DNA of 64,000 nt from Caballeronia sp. M1242 (GTDB lineage: Bacteria > Pseudomonadota > Gammaproteobacteria > Burkholderiales > Burkholderiaceae): positions 496,001 to 560,000 of the forward strand of contig NZ_CP071131.1 of the NCBI RefSeq assembly GCF_017220215.1, in the 5' to 3' direction. Position numbers and translations under genes: made by a program. Within the stretch, counting starts at the first letter, position 1, and every line of letters starts with the position of its first letter. This document shows, one piece after another, positions 35,060-43,910 of this stretch. Below the pieces are notes generated by a model. It had not been told where the DNA came from. It made no database searches and saw nothing but the letters and a program-made list of their open reading frames with translations.

Positions 35060-35230
35060 TTAGCCGTCCGCGCCGGGCTTCGAGATGTCGGGCGTGCCAC
35101 GCACGGGGTTCTGGTCCGGCTGCAGATCGGTGTTGTCGGGCAGCGTCTCCGGCGTGCGCGCAGGCGGCGTGCCGCTCGCGATTTCGGCTTGCTCCGGGGC
35201 GGGTCGTTGCGGTTGAGTCGGGTCGGACAT
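35060..35230 (-). CDS. 56-residue Pro-rich hydrophilic protein
   Basis: Reading from the ATG at 35230 gives a 56-residue product that starts MSDPTQPQRPAPEQAE and ends DISKPGADG before a TAA stop. An AAGGAG ribosome site lies six bases upstream of the ATG. The composition (Pro, Asp, Gln, Thr) resembles the 78-residue hydrophilic protein at 25273. It lies upstream of the YihY gene on the same strand, about 130 bases away. Function unknown. Confidence 0.65.
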   Translation of the reverse strand: MSDPTQPQRPAPEQAEIASGTPPARTPETLPDNTDLQPDQNPVRGTPDISKPGADG

Positions 35231-35258
35231 GGTGGCTCCTTGGGGCGTCGGTGTTTAA

Positions 35259-35867
35259 GTCGTCAGCAAATGGCGTACTCGCGTTCGCGCGTCGCGGACT
35301 GTCGCTGCCTGCGCGGCCTCCGGCCGTGCCACATCGCGTCGCGCCTGGAAAGCCGACCTCCGCATCGCCGAACTCGATCCGACGATCCTGAGCTTATCCA
35401 TCGACATCGACGGTCAGAACGCGCTCTACCAGCACGGACCCGTCGCGCCGACGCGCATCAGCTGGCCCGGCCCGCGCGGCGGCGTGCATGCGGAACTAAC
35501 GGCGAGCCCGCGCATCCGCGCCGATACATCGACGATTGCTGCCGACGGCCCATGGGCGCTCATGCGCCTGATGCGTCTTGGCGAAGTCGTGCCGACCGCG
35601 ACGCCGGGCCGCACGCGCGTCGTCTTCGGCTTCGAGGGCCGCAAGGCGGTGCTCGATATCGCGACGGCCGGCAGCGTGGCGAATCCCCTCACGAGCGATG
35701 TGCTCACCACGTTCCGCTGCCCGAGTTCCATGCCGATCTTCAACCTGCCCGACAGCGGTCCGCCGCCCGGCTTGCCCGCATTGCCGTCGCAGACGGCCTC
35801 CTCCGCCGGAACCGCAACCGCCGCGGCAGCCGATCCCGCTCCGGCCGCTTCGGCGAGCCGTCAGTAA
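35259..35867 (+). pseudogene. Orphan C-terminal fragment of T6SS TssM/IcmF
   Basis: The frame opens after a TAA at 35256-35258. From about 35343 it reads as the C-terminal domain of TssM/IcmF: an LRIAELDPTILSLSIDIDGQ strand region, then ISWPGPRGG, AADGPWALMRLMR, RTRVVFGFEGRKAVLDI and VANPL, then a Pro/Ala-rich tail. TssM is a roughly 1,100-residue inner-membrane core protein of type VI secretion; only about 170 residues remain and no other T6SS gene is present. The first in-frame start candidate inside the domain is GTG at 35484. A decayed remnant is the simplest reading; an expressed stand-alone domain is possible. Confidence 0.68.
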
Positions 35868-36217
35868 GCATCGCCGCTTCGGCAGACGGGCGCACGGTCG
35901 ACAGACGTAGCCGGCGCTCGCCGACAGCGGCATCCGCCTCAGTTTTCCGGCACATATTTCCGCTTTTTCGCAGGATCTAGGCAAACGTTGGCGGCCCGGC
36001 TCGTTCAGCGCGTGCCGTCCACGCAAATTTGACGAGAAGAACCCTAAAGTCCCGCCTTTTCCGGCCGTAGTTACGTCCGAACCCCAAGCGGGACGGCCTC
36101 TTTCGTCCCGCCGCACTTTCTCCTTGCATCGCCGATCGGGCTTGCCGCGCGATGGTCCTCTTCCATCCGTCGCCCTCGTCGTCGATGCGACCTCGATCAG
36201 CATTCCTAAGTGACACC
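35868..36217. other. Gene-free spacer
   Basis: No supported gene in these 350 bases between the TssM fragment and the glycosidase-like lipoprotein. A purine/pyrimidine-mixed, moderately G+C-rich stretch probably carries the promoter of the downstream gene. Nothing else stands out. Confidence 0.5.
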
Positions 36218-37519
36218 ATGATGACGATCAACTCGAATGCACGCGCTCTTTTCCAGGCGCGTCCGTGCGCCCTATTCGCCATTGCACTGGCGATGACCGC
36301 GCTTCTGACGGCGTGCGGCGGCGGCGGAGGCGGCGACGGCACGGCCGGCGCGGCAAAAAGCGCTGCCGCCGGCACCACCGTCAGCGGCACGGGAAGCGAT
36401 GCCGCTTCCGCCGCTTCGTCGGCTTCCTATTCGGGAGGCGGCACTGCCGTCGCCTCCCCGGCCACGAGCACCGCGCAGTCCGCCGCGAATTCCACGGCGG
36501 CCAGCACGTCGACGGGAAGCAGCGCGACGCCCGTTAGCCTGAACAACTCGACAGGCTCGAGCGCGCCGGTCAGCGCACCCGCGCCGGTCAATGCCTCAGC
36601 GTCGATCTTCTATGGCGCCAATGGCCACAACAACGAAGGCGGCGCCTACGACATTTCCAGTCCCGCGCGCCAGCTTTCGCAGTTGCAGGACCTCGGCGTG
36701 AAGCTGTATCGCAACGAGGTGTACAGTCAGGCAACCGCCACGAAGCTGGCCGGTATCGCAAGGTCGATGGCGGCCGGCGGCGTCACGGTGTTTCCCGTGC
36801 TGCTGTCCGACCCGCGCTCCTTCAACAGCGAAACCGACGCGTACGACGCGGGCTTCGCGCTCGGTCAGCAGACGGCGACGTCGTATCGGTATCCCTATTA
36901 CGAGGTGTCGAACGAACTGGGCGCGCTGGCGTTGGTCGGCAACGTCGATGGCGTCTATCCGCAACATTTCAACAACGCGATTTTCCAGAAGGCGCGCGGC
37001 GTGATACGCGGCATGATCGCCGGCATCAAATCGGTCGATACGAACGGCAAGATCGTCATGGGCGGAGAAACGTGGCTGCACTACGGCTTCGACGAGATGC
37101 TCTGGAACGGCACGCAGCCGGACGGCACGACGGGCCATCCGAAGGTCACGTGGGACATCACCGGCTGGCATTGGTATTCCGATCAGGGCGACATCACGCG
37201 CGCCTGTGGCGGGACCGGCTGCCACGACGTGCTCGCCGCGCTGCAGGCCTTCGGCAAGCCAATCTGGCTGACGGAGTTCGGCGTGCGCCCGTCCTACGGT
37301 TCGGACGCGCAGATCGCGTCGTACATGGTCGGCAACACGATGATGGCGCAGTTCGTCGCGGTGGCATCGCGGTATAACCTTCAGGCGATCCAGGTGTACG
37401 AACTCTACGACGATCCGGTCGGCGGCGAAGGCAACTACGGTCTTCTGATGAACGACGGCGTCACGCAGAAGCCGGTGTATGCGGCGTTCAAGAACTTCGT
37501 CGCCGGGCATCCGATGTAA
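36218..37519 (+). CDS. Glycoside-hydrolase-like lipoprotein
   Basis: The 433-residue product has a lipoprotein signal (LFAIALAMTALLTACGGGGG, lipidated Cys at about residue 30), a Ser/Ala/Thr-rich linker of about 100 residues, then a TIM-barrel-like domain from about residue 125. Features of clan A glycosidases are YYEVSNELGAL (catalytic acid/base-type NE motif), WDITGWHWYSDQGDI, and KPIWLTEFGVRPS, where the Glu is the likely nucleophile. The family (GH5/39-like) and substrate are not determined. An ATG at 36218 is followed directly by another at 36221. The MFS gene lies 116 bases downstream. Confidence 0.82.
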   Translation: MMTINSNARALFQARPCALFAIALAMTALLTACGGGGGGDGTAGAAKSAAAGTTVSGTGSDAASAASSASYSGGGTAVASPATSTAQSAANSTAASTSTGSSATPVSLNNSTGSSAPVSAPAPVNASASIFYGANGHNNEGGAYDISSPARQLSQLQDLGVKLYRNEVYSQATATKLAGIARSMAAGGVTVFPVLLSDPRSFNSETDAYDAGFALGQQTATSYRYPYYEVSNELGALALVGNVDGVYPQHFNNAIFQKARGVIRGMIAGIKSVDTNGKIVMGGETWLHYGFDEMLWNGTQPDGTTGHPKVTWDITGWHWYSDQGDITRACGGTGCHDVLAALQAFGKPIWLTEFGVRPSYGSDAQIASYMVGNTMMAQFVAVASRYNLQAIQVYELYDDPVGGEGNYGLLMNDGVTQKPVYAAFKNFVAGHPM

Positions 37520-37635
37520 CTCGCCGGTCGCGTGACGCGACGATTGACCGGCCACGCGAGGGGTACGGCTGACGCTCGACGCGCTACCATAAGCCGCACC
37601 ATCCGCGATTCAAGCCAGCCGGAGAAGCGACGAGC

Positions 37636-38907
37636 GTGCGAAACCCAGAGACTATCGACAGCAGCGCAGGGCCTCGCATGGAGCCGCAGCCCGCGAGCGC
37701 ATCGGCGAACCGCACGCACGCGCGGTGGCTCGCCGTCGCCTTGTCGCTCGGCAGCGCGATCGCGCTCGGGTTTGCGCGGTTCGCGTACGCCTTGCTTCTG
37801 CCTCCGATGAAGCTCGACCTCGGATGGAACTTCGCGCAGGCCGGCGCGATGAACACGGCCAACGCGCTCGGCTATCTGCTCGGCGCGTTCGCGTTCTGGC
37901 GGCTGTCGCAGCGAAGCGCGCCGCGGACGCTCTTCGTCGCAGGTTGTGTCACGACGGCGCTGTTGATGGCATTGAGCGGCGCGGTCACAAAGACCAACGG
38001 GCTGCTTATATTGCGGGTCCTGACCGGCGCTGCGAGCGCGCTCGTCTTCGTGAGCGGCGGGGTGCTGGCGGCTCGCCTCGCGTCGCTTTCGCCTCGCGAC
38101 TCCGGACTCATCATCGGCTTGTATTACGGCGGCACGGGCTGGGGCATCGCGCTTTCGTCGATCCTCGTCCCGCTGACCATATCGTCCGATACGCACGGCT
38201 GGCGGTACGCCTGGTTCGCGCTCGCGGCAGCGTGCGCCCTCTGCGGAACCGCCGCGGTGTGGGCAGCGCGGCGTATCGACTCGGCGTCTGCGCAACCGAT
38301 GGCACCACGCGGGGCGCCAGTCGCGGCGCATCGGCCGGTAGGGCACAGGCGCTACATCCTCGCGCTTGCGGGATACGGCTGCTTTGGCGTCGGCTATATC
38401 GGGTACATGACGTTCATCGTCGCGTTGCTGCGCACGGCGGGCATGAGTGCCGCTGTCGTCAGCGGCTTTTACGTCGTGCTCGGCCTGGCGACGGTTATCT
38501 CGGCGCGTGTGTGGTCGGGACTGCTCGACCGGGTGCGCGGCGGTCAGGCGCTCGCGTTGCTCAACGCGCTGCTCGCCGTGGCGACGCTGGTCCCCGCGCT
38601 GTTCGCGCATCCGGTGGCCGCGTTCGCGTCCGGCTTGCTGTTCGGCGCGACGTTTCTATCCGCCGTGGCGTCGACGACAGCCTTCGTCCGGCACAACCTG
38701 GCTGCGAGCCAATGGGCAAGCGGCATTAACGCGTTCACCATCGTCTTCGCCGTCGGGCAGATCGTCGGTCCCACGGTGATCGGGCGCATTTCGGATAGCG
38801 GCGGGCTCAGTCGCGGTCTCGTCTACTCTGCAGCCATGCTCGCGCTCGGCGCTGCACTTGCGGCGTGCCAGAAGCCGTTGAGCGAGCCCGCATCGCCGAA
38901 AGAATGA
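37636..38907 (+). CDS. YbfB/YjiJ-type MFS transporter
   Basis: The 423-residue product has twelve predicted membrane helices and the family start WLAVALSLGSAIALGFARFAYALLLPPM, AGAMNTANALGYLLGAF and RVLTGAASALVFVSGG, the marks of the YbfB/YjiJ branch of the major facilitator superfamily. Substrate unknown. The start is GTG at 37636 with a GGAGAAG site; ATG at 37678 is an alternative. It is convergent with the replication initiator gene, 15 bases away. Confidence 0.88.
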   Translation: MRNPETIDSSAGPRMEPQPASASANRTHARWLAVALSLGSAIALGFARFAYALLLPPMKLDLGWNFAQAGAMNTANALGYLLGAFAFWRLSQRSAPRTLFVAGCVTTALLMALSGAVTKTNGLLILRVLTGAASALVFVSGGVLAARLASLSPRDSGLIIGLYYGGTGWGIALSSILVPLTISSDTHGWRYAWFALAAACALCGTAAVWAARRIDSASAQPMAPRGAPVAAHRPVGHRRYILALAGYGCFGVGYIGYMTFIVALLRTAGMSAAVVSGFYVVLGLATVISARVWSGLLDRVRGGQALALLNALLAVATLVPALFAHPVAAFASGLLFGATFLSAVASTTAFVRHNLAASQWASGINAFTIVFAVGQIVGPTVIGRISDSGGLSRGLVYSAAMLALGAALAACQKPLSEPASPKE

Positions 38908-38922
38908 GGCCAGTGCGGCAGG

Positions 38923-40320
38923 TCAGCCCGACCGCGCCTTCTTCATCTTGACGTACACGTGCGAGCAGAACGCATCGGCAACGACGCGATTGACCGTCAG
39001 GATGTTGTCCGCGCTCAACGATTCGCGTGAGAGGCCCTGTTTCTCGATCAGTCGCTGCGGAATCAGCTGGCTCAGGAACGAATGGCACAGTTCCTTGCGT
39101 GACTGCGTGTCTGCCGACTCGAAGAACTCCCGCCCCGCCCTGATCTCCTCGCTAATCTTCGCTTTCGCGGAATCGTTCTGCGCCTGGATGGTCGCTTCGA
39201 GTTGCGCCTGGGCTGCGTCGCGCTCTCGCCGGCCCTTCTTCTCTTCTTCGAGTTGGCGGGCCTTGATCGCGGCCATCTTGCGGTCCGCGTCGCCGATACG
39301 GTAGTTGCCTTCCAGCGCCTTGAAGAGGTAGCCGCGCGGGCTCACGGTGACCTTGCCCTCGTTCAGCTTGAAGCGCGTGTATTCGATCGCCTGTTCGAGA
39401 CGCTCGTCCGTCCACACATCGCGGCGCTTGGCGAGGCGCTCGAAGTCGGGCGTATCGAACGCGAATTCGTTGTGCAACAGGAGGTACATCTCGTCGGCGA
39501 TGCCCGCCCGCGCCGCATCCGCGCCCTGCTTCTTGGTGAAACGAAAGCGGATCTTGAGCTTGTCGCGCGTGGCGCGATCGGCGTTGGCTTCCCAGCTCAC
39601 GTCGAAGTCCGAGACTTCATTGAGTTGGTCGATAGCCGGCTCCAGAAACCGCTTCTTGAACTCCTTGACTTCCTTGCGCGACTCACCGACTTTGCCCGGC
39701 CATTCGAGCACCTCTTCGAACGGGAACCACTCGGTCACGCCGTGGCCTTCGCACGGAATCAGGCGGTCATAGATTGCACGTGCGAGCGACAGCGAAAATG
39801 CCGTCGAGGCGCGCAAGCTCAACCAGTGGGCCTTGTAGGGGCTAATGAGATACTTGATGACGCGTCCGGAAAGCAGCACGCAGACAACGTTCCGTTCGAT
39901 ATAACAGTCACCGAGCAGACTAATGGTGCCCCACGAGTCTTTCTCCGTCAGTTCCTCGATGGATGGCGCCGTCATGATTTCGACGCGCGCGCGCGCGGCC
40001 GCTCTCATTTGCGCGATCAGGTGACTGTGGTTGCGGCTGTCGTAGCGCATCAGCCACTTGAAGTAGTTCACGTCCGCGGTGAAGGTATAGACCTTGTCGT
40101 CGATCAGCTCGTCGGGTGCTTTCGTCGCGACGATGAAATAGGCGGCGTCAAGCACGCGCCGCGCCGCGATCCCGAGGCCGCCGACACGCGTGAAAATGTT
40201 GTTCCGCAGAAAACCGATATCGCGCGTCGCCTCGCAAATAGCCGCGCCTTGACCGGACATATCCTCGTAGATGTCCAGCGCAAGTTGCTGAGGCGTGACG
40301 GTGAAATCTTGATTGTCCAT
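38923..40320 (-). CDS. repA: Replication initiator protein (Rep_3 type)
   Basis: The 465-residue product begins DNQDFTVTPQQLALDIYEDM and has two winged-helix-like halves: FLRNNIFTRVGGLGIAARRVLDAAYFI, and SLRASTAFSLSLARAIYDRLIPC with a following FKKRFLEPAIDQLNEVSDFDV. This is the layout of Rep_3 (iteron-binding) initiators. The C-terminal 120 residues are a charged coiled coil (RQLEEEKKGRRERDAAQAQLE) and a short helical end. It sits divergently beside parA across the iteron-containing origin, the arrangement of secondary chromosomes in Burkholderia. The ATG at 40320 is near the first iteron, so self-repression is likely. Confidence 0.9.
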   Translation of the reverse strand: MDNQDFTVTPQQLALDIYEDMSGQGAAICEATRDIGFLRNNIFTRVGGLGIAARRVLDAAYFIVATKAPDELIDDKVYTFTADVNYFKWLMRYDSRNHSHLIAQMRAAARARVEIMTAPSIEELTEKDSWGTISLLGDCYIERNVVCVLLSGRVIKYLISPYKAHWLSLRASTAFSLSLARAIYDRLIPCEGHGVTEWFPFEEVLEWPGKVGESRKEVKEFKKRFLEPAIDQLNEVSDFDVSWEANADRATRDKLKIRFRFTKKQGADAARAGIADEMYLLLHNEFAFDTPDFERLAKRRDVWTDERLEQAIEYTRFKLNEGKVTVSPRGYLFKALEGNYRIGDADRKMAAIKARQLEEEKKGRRERDAAQAQLEATIQAQNDSAKAKISEEIRAGREFFESADTQSRKELCHSFLSQLIPQRLIEKQGLSRESLSADNILTVNRVVADAFCSHVYVKMKKARSG

Positions 40321-40373
40321 TCTTCTGTTCGGCTACTGTCCCGGCACTCTAACAGGCACGAAAAGCGTGTCAA

Positions 40374-40538
40374 CACAAAAACCGCCCCGCTTTTACGCGC
40401 CTGATCTGCACAAAAACCGTCCTGCCCAGCGCCTCAGACGCCCAAATTCCGCCCCCGCGCGCACAAAAACCGTCTCTGGCCGCCCAGTTTGCGGCTGACC
40501 CAGCACAACAACCGCCCCGTCCGTCACAAAAACCGTCC
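40374..40538 (+). repeat. Five direct iterons, CACAAAAACCGYCC
   Basis: Copies start at 40374, 40409, 40462, 40504 and 40525, all in the same orientation. Four match CACAAAAACCG exactly; the fourth has CACAACAACCG. The last two bases vary (CC, CC, CT, CC, CC after G-Y). Spacings are 35, 53, 42 and 21 bases; the last three are close to whole helical turns (five, four and two). They are the expected binding sites for RepA. Confidence 0.85.
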
Positions 40539-40699
40539 CTATTCACAACGGGCGGCCTTGATTTCAAAGGGAAACCTCAGCGTTGTTTGTAGGTGTGCGA
40601 GTCAAGGTTTACAAAAAGACAAGACAAACTCTTGCCTCTGCAAGGTGAATTCTTGTCTCCTCGAATCTAAGTGTCTGATTTCGTAATGGATTTTCTAGC

Positions 40700-40732
40700 G
40701 CACAAAAAGCACCCCCGGGGCGCTTTTTGTGC
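40700..40732. repeat. Inverted repeat built from the iteron core
   Basis: GCACAAAAAGC at 40700-40710 faces its exact reverse complement at 40722-40732, around a CCCCGGGG centre. The arm shares CACAAAAA with the iterons but has GC in place of CCG. Inverted half-iterons are typical operators at which Rep dimers repress, while direct iterons bind monomers. It lies about 200 bases upstream of parA. Confidence 0.7.
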
Positions 40733-40891
40733 TGGAGCCTTTTGCATGGGAGGACGACGGCGGAGGCACCGCTTCGTCAAAAAGATCCGGACGGTATTGC
40801 GAGCAGAGAAAATGGCGGGATGAAGGCGCTGATAGACAAGAAACTGCGAAATTTTCTCCGCTCCGTAAGCCTGTTTACGCATATTCGTGTA

Positions 40892-40930
40892 TTCTGCGCT
40901 TCAGCGTCAATACAGGGAGAAAGCGCAGAA
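40892..40930 (+). promoter_or_regulatory. Hairpin covering the parA ribosome site and start
   Basis: TTCTGCGCTT at 40892-40901 pairs perfectly with AAGCGCAGAA at 40921-40930. The loop holds the AGGGAGA ribosome site, and the right arm ends in the A of the parA ATG. In the RNA this would limit ribosome access; as DNA it could be a ParA operator. Which of the two applies is undecided. Confidence 0.6.
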
Positions 40931-42141
40931 TGGCCAACGTAGGCAGCCTACCAATGGAAGACCGCAAAGTATCGCTTCGGGAAGTGGCGGAGTTTGCGGA
41001 TAACCTCGAACCGTTTTCGGACAACCTTCGCGAGCAGATCCTCGCACCGCGCCCGCGCAAGACAGCACCCTTTTACACCATCAGCGAACTTGCCGAGATG
41101 TGCAACCTCACTCGGCAGCAAATTCAGTATCTCGTGACTAAAGGCGAAGGTGGTCTGCCGAGCGGCACACTAAATGGCAACGGGCGCAGCCGGACGTTCA
41201 CATTGCCCGAGGTGCGACTGTGGGTGAAGATGGCTTCGGATATCTACCAGACGCGGCTCGACGATGCCGACGGCACCTTTCGCGGCAAGGTGCTCACTAC
41301 GGCGCAGTTGAAGGGAGGCTCGGCGAAGACTACGACAACCGTATGCCTGGCACAAGCTCTGACGCTGCTCGGCCGGAAAGTCTTGTTGATCGATCTGGAT
41401 CCGCAAGCGTCGGCGTCGGAGCTCTGCGGACTTTATGCAGAGAAGGAAATCTCGGGGGACGACACCGTGCTCCCTTATATCTATGACCAGAACATCGAAG
41501 GTGGGCTGGGCGCGAGCGTGCAGTCGACCTACTGGGATGGGCTCGACATTATCCCCGGTCATACCTTCCTGTACGGAGCAGAGTTTCTGCTTCCCGCGCG
41601 GCAGAAGACGATCCAGGGCTATCGGTTCTGGGCGGTTTTGCGGGAGGGGCTCGAGCCGCTGCGCGCGCAGTACGACTACATTCTGATCGATACGTCGCCC
41701 TCGCTGTCTTACATGAACCTGAACGCATTGCTGGCAGCCGACGCGCTCGTCATGCCAATGATTCCCGAGAATCTCGACTTCATCAGCTCGTTGGCGTTCT
41801 GGCGGCTTTTCTCCGATGTCGCGGAAGATTTTCTGCCGTACGAAGAGGACAAGGTGTACGACTTCATCTCGATCCTGCTGTCGAAGGTCGATTACGGTAA
41901 GACGTCGTCGGCGCCGGTCGTCCGGCAGTGGGCGCAAAGTGCGTACGGCCGTTGGCTCGATCCGTTCGAGATCCCGGCGAGTTCTGTGATGAGCGGCGGT
42001 GCGCTGTCGTTCTCGACTGCGCTGGACGTCGTCAGTACGCACTCGACGGCCAAGTCGTTGCAACGGGTTCGTCAGCCGATGATGCAGTATGCCAAGTGGC
42101 TCGACGATATGTTCGTTAAATCCTGGAAGGAGGCGGCGTGA
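40930..42141 (+). CDS. parA: ParA partition ATPase, long type with N-terminal DNA-binding domain
   Basis: The 403-residue protein is a type Ia ParA. Residues 1-105 carry a helix-turn-helix (YTISELAEMCNLTRQQIQYLV), which allows autoregulation. The deviant Walker A is KGGSAKT at residues 128-134, followed by LLIDLDPQASASELCG (motif A prime) and ILIDTSPSLSYMNLNAL (Walker B). It drives segregation with ParB bound at parS. The ATG at 40930 is chosen over a longer frame because that frame would pass through the iteron-type inverted repeat, and because the AGGGAGA site fits. Its TGA overlaps the parB start by four bases. Confidence 0.95.
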   Translation: MANVGSLPMEDRKVSLREVAEFADNLEPFSDNLREQILAPRPRKTAPFYTISELAEMCNLTRQQIQYLVTKGEGGLPSGTLNGNGRSRTFTLPEVRLWVKMASDIYQTRLDDADGTFRGKVLTTAQLKGGSAKTTTTVCLAQALTLLGRKVLLIDLDPQASASELCGLYAEKEISGDDTVLPYIYDQNIEGGLGASVQSTYWDGLDIIPGHTFLYGAEFLLPARQKTIQGYRFWAVLREGLEPLRAQYDYILIDTSPSLSYMNLNALLAADALVMPMIPENLDFISSLAFWRLFSDVAEDFLPYEEDKVYDFISILLSKVDYGKTSSAPVVRQWAQSAYGRWLDPFEIPASSVMSGGALSFSTALDVVSTHSTAKSLQRVRQPMMQYAKWLDDMFVKSWKEAA

Positions 42142-43115
42142 GTAACAACATTAGAGAACAACTCATGGCCAAGACGGCCAACCTTCCGAAGCCGGCCGAT
42201 TTCAAAGGCGAGTCGAAGAAGGATCGAAACGCCCGAGGTCCGCAGACGATGCCCGGCATCACGAGCGCGCTTGCAGCGGCGCAGCTTCGGATTCAGGAGT
42301 TGGAATCGAAGGGTGTGGAGACGGACATTCCAATCGAGGCGATCGTGCCGAACCCGTGGCAGCCGCGTCGTCAATTCAATGAGGGCAAGCTCTCGGAACT
42401 GGCGCGGTCCATCGATGAGGTCGGGTTGCTTCAGGCGGTTACGGTTCGCCGCATCGGGGAGTCGTTTCAGTTGGTCGCCGGCGAGCGGCGGCTGCGTGCG
42501 CATAAGCTCATCAACAAGGAGGCGATTCGCGCAGTTGTGATCGAGTGCTCTGATCAGGATATGGCAGCGCTTGCGTTGATGGAGAACGTGACGCGTGACG
42601 ATCTGTCGGACTATGAGATCGCTATTGCGATTCGGCGTGCGGAAGCAGAATTTCCGAACCGCACTAGGCTGGCGGAGGCGATGGGCATCTCGCGGAGCGA
42701 TCTCTATCGGTTCCTGGCGTTTGATGCGCTGCCCGATTTCGTTAAGCGCGATCTGGATTTGACGCCTTCGGTTTTAGGCGCGTCGTCGGCGCAGGACGTT
42801 GCGAACGCGCTGAAAAAGTCGGGCGAAGCGGGGCTGAAGGCGCTGCAGGAACTGTGGCCGCAGGTGCTATCGGGCGATCTCGTTCAGACGAAGCTCGCTG
42901 CGAGTTTGGGCGCGCATATTAGCCGAGGCGGTGCGGCTACAGACGCTGGCGGGCGTAGCATCTTGAAGATCTTCGCGGGAAAGGTGCAAGCGGGGAGCAT
43001 CACGAAGGACGTCAAGGGATTGACGTTTAAGTTTAAGGCGGGCGTGGTCACTGAGGAGCAGGAAAATCAGCTCCGAGAGCATATAGGGAAGATGTTCTCA
43101 ATACGGTCTGAGTGA
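42138..43115 (+). CDS. parB: ParB partition DNA-binding protein
   Basis: The 325-residue product has the ParB/Spo0J N-terminal CTPase fold: IPIEAIVPNPWQPRRQFNEGKL (box I), LVAGERRLRAHKLI (box II, GERR) and ALALMENVTRDDLSDYEIA (box III). A helix-turn-helix at about residues 170-190 (NRTRLAEAMGISRSDLYRFL) should recognise parS. The C-terminal third differs from the leucine-zipper end of chromosomal ParBs. The start overlaps parA by four bases (GTG at 42138). Candidate parS sites lie 160-810 bases downstream of its stop. Confidence 0.95.
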   Translation: MSNNIREQLMAKTANLPKPADFKGESKKDRNARGPQTMPGITSALAAAQLRIQELESKGVETDIPIEAIVPNPWQPRRQFNEGKLSELARSIDEVGLLQAVTVRRIGESFQLVAGERRLRAHKLINKEAIRAVVIECSDQDMAALALMENVTRDDLSDYEIAIAIRRAEAEFPNRTRLAEAMGISRSDLYRFLAFDALPDFVKRDLDLTPSVLGASSAQDVANALKKSGEAGLKALQELWPQVLSGDLVQTKLAASLGAHISRGGAATDAGGRSILKIFAGKVQAGSITKDVKGLTFKFKAGVVTEEQENQLREHIGKMFSIRSE

Positions 43116-43125
43116 CTCACTTATT

Positions 43126-43149
43126 GGCCCGCTTCGCGGGCTTTTTTTT
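43126..43149 (+). terminator. Intrinsic terminator of parAB
   Basis: GCCCGC at 43127-43132 pairs with GCGGGC at 43136-43141 around a three-base loop and is followed by eight T residues (43142-43149). It starts 12 bases after the parB stop. Confidence 0.92.
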
Positions 43150-43278
43150 GGCTTCGCAGTGTGGGTGTGATGAGTGCGGCTGGCCTGCGGACGGGTGTCC
43201 GAAGCATGCACGCGACAAGGGTGCGATGTCACCTAGAGGAGGAAGCGCTCGTAGACGTTGTGCTTATGCTCGGCGCGA

Positions 43279-43296
43279 GTGTCCGAATTTGGACAC
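43279..43296. promoter_or_regulatory. Candidate parS site 1
   Basis: GTGTCCGAATTTGGACAC is a palindrome with one base change from the perfect form found at 43911. The symmetry extends one base further on each side (A at 43278, T at 43297). Located 164 bases after parB, it is the expected sort of ParB-binding centromere site. Confidence 0.75.
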
Positions 43297-43454
43297 TCCA
43301 CCAAGACGGGGCGCAGAGCCGTTGATCCCTGCCCGCTTCGTCTGGGGCGCCGCGAACCATCAACGCTGCCTTTACTAACGTACCTTGTGGCGCGTGGTGC
43401 GGCGCGCCTTCCTTACTTGCATGTAGGACGGCATTGAGGCGACAGCAGCGCTAC

Positions 43455-43470
43455 TGTCCGAATTCGGACA
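43455..43470. promoter_or_regulatory. Candidate parS site 2
   Basis: TGTCCGAATTCGGACA is a perfect 16-base palindrome with the same core as the other two sites. A TCGGACAG half-site follows at about 43476. Confidence 0.75.
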
Positions 43471-43910
43471 CTCACTCGGACAGGCGGCCGAGTTGCAGTG
43501 ACTCTTCCGCGCCTCTCGGATCCTCCTGTTGGCGTTTTTCGACCACGTCTAGCTAGCCCACGCCGGCCTCATTTCCTGCGCGATCCGTTGCAATTTGCAA
43601 CGACGCCCTGCGCGTACTCATTCGCGAACGCCCGGACGCAAGCGTGAAAAGCGTGATGCCTGGGGTTCCACGCTAACTTGACACGACCGGCTGTCAGATT
43701 ACAGACGTGCTATATCGGGCATCAAGTGGCGTCGTCTTGGTCCAGGCAAGAATGCGCTCTGCGCGGCGCGTCTCGCGTGCAAGCTTGGATTCGCACTGCA
43801 GGTGGCTCAGCGTTTAGAAGATCAGAACGCTTAGCTCGAAGAATACAAAATATGCGGCGGCGTACCCCGCGCCGTACCCGCAGTATCTAGGAATGACGGC
43901 CGTCTCAACG

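Larger units (their letters stand above)
40321..40929. other. Candidate replication origin between repA and parA
   Basis: This 609-base divergent region is A+T-richer than its flanks, most clearly from 40560 to 40700. It contains five iterons (40374-40538), a 33-base inverted repeat of the same core (40700-40732), an AGACAAG/CTTGTCT pair (40617-40623 and 40652-40658) and a hairpin at the parA start. No perfect DnaA box (TTATCCACA) was seen by eye. The position, iterons and A+T-rich stretch fit an iteron-controlled origin. Confidence 0.78.

Noticed and set aside
40543-40555. Possible sixth iteron CACAACGGGCGG
   Set aside because: Only the CACAA start matches; the ACCG core is absent.
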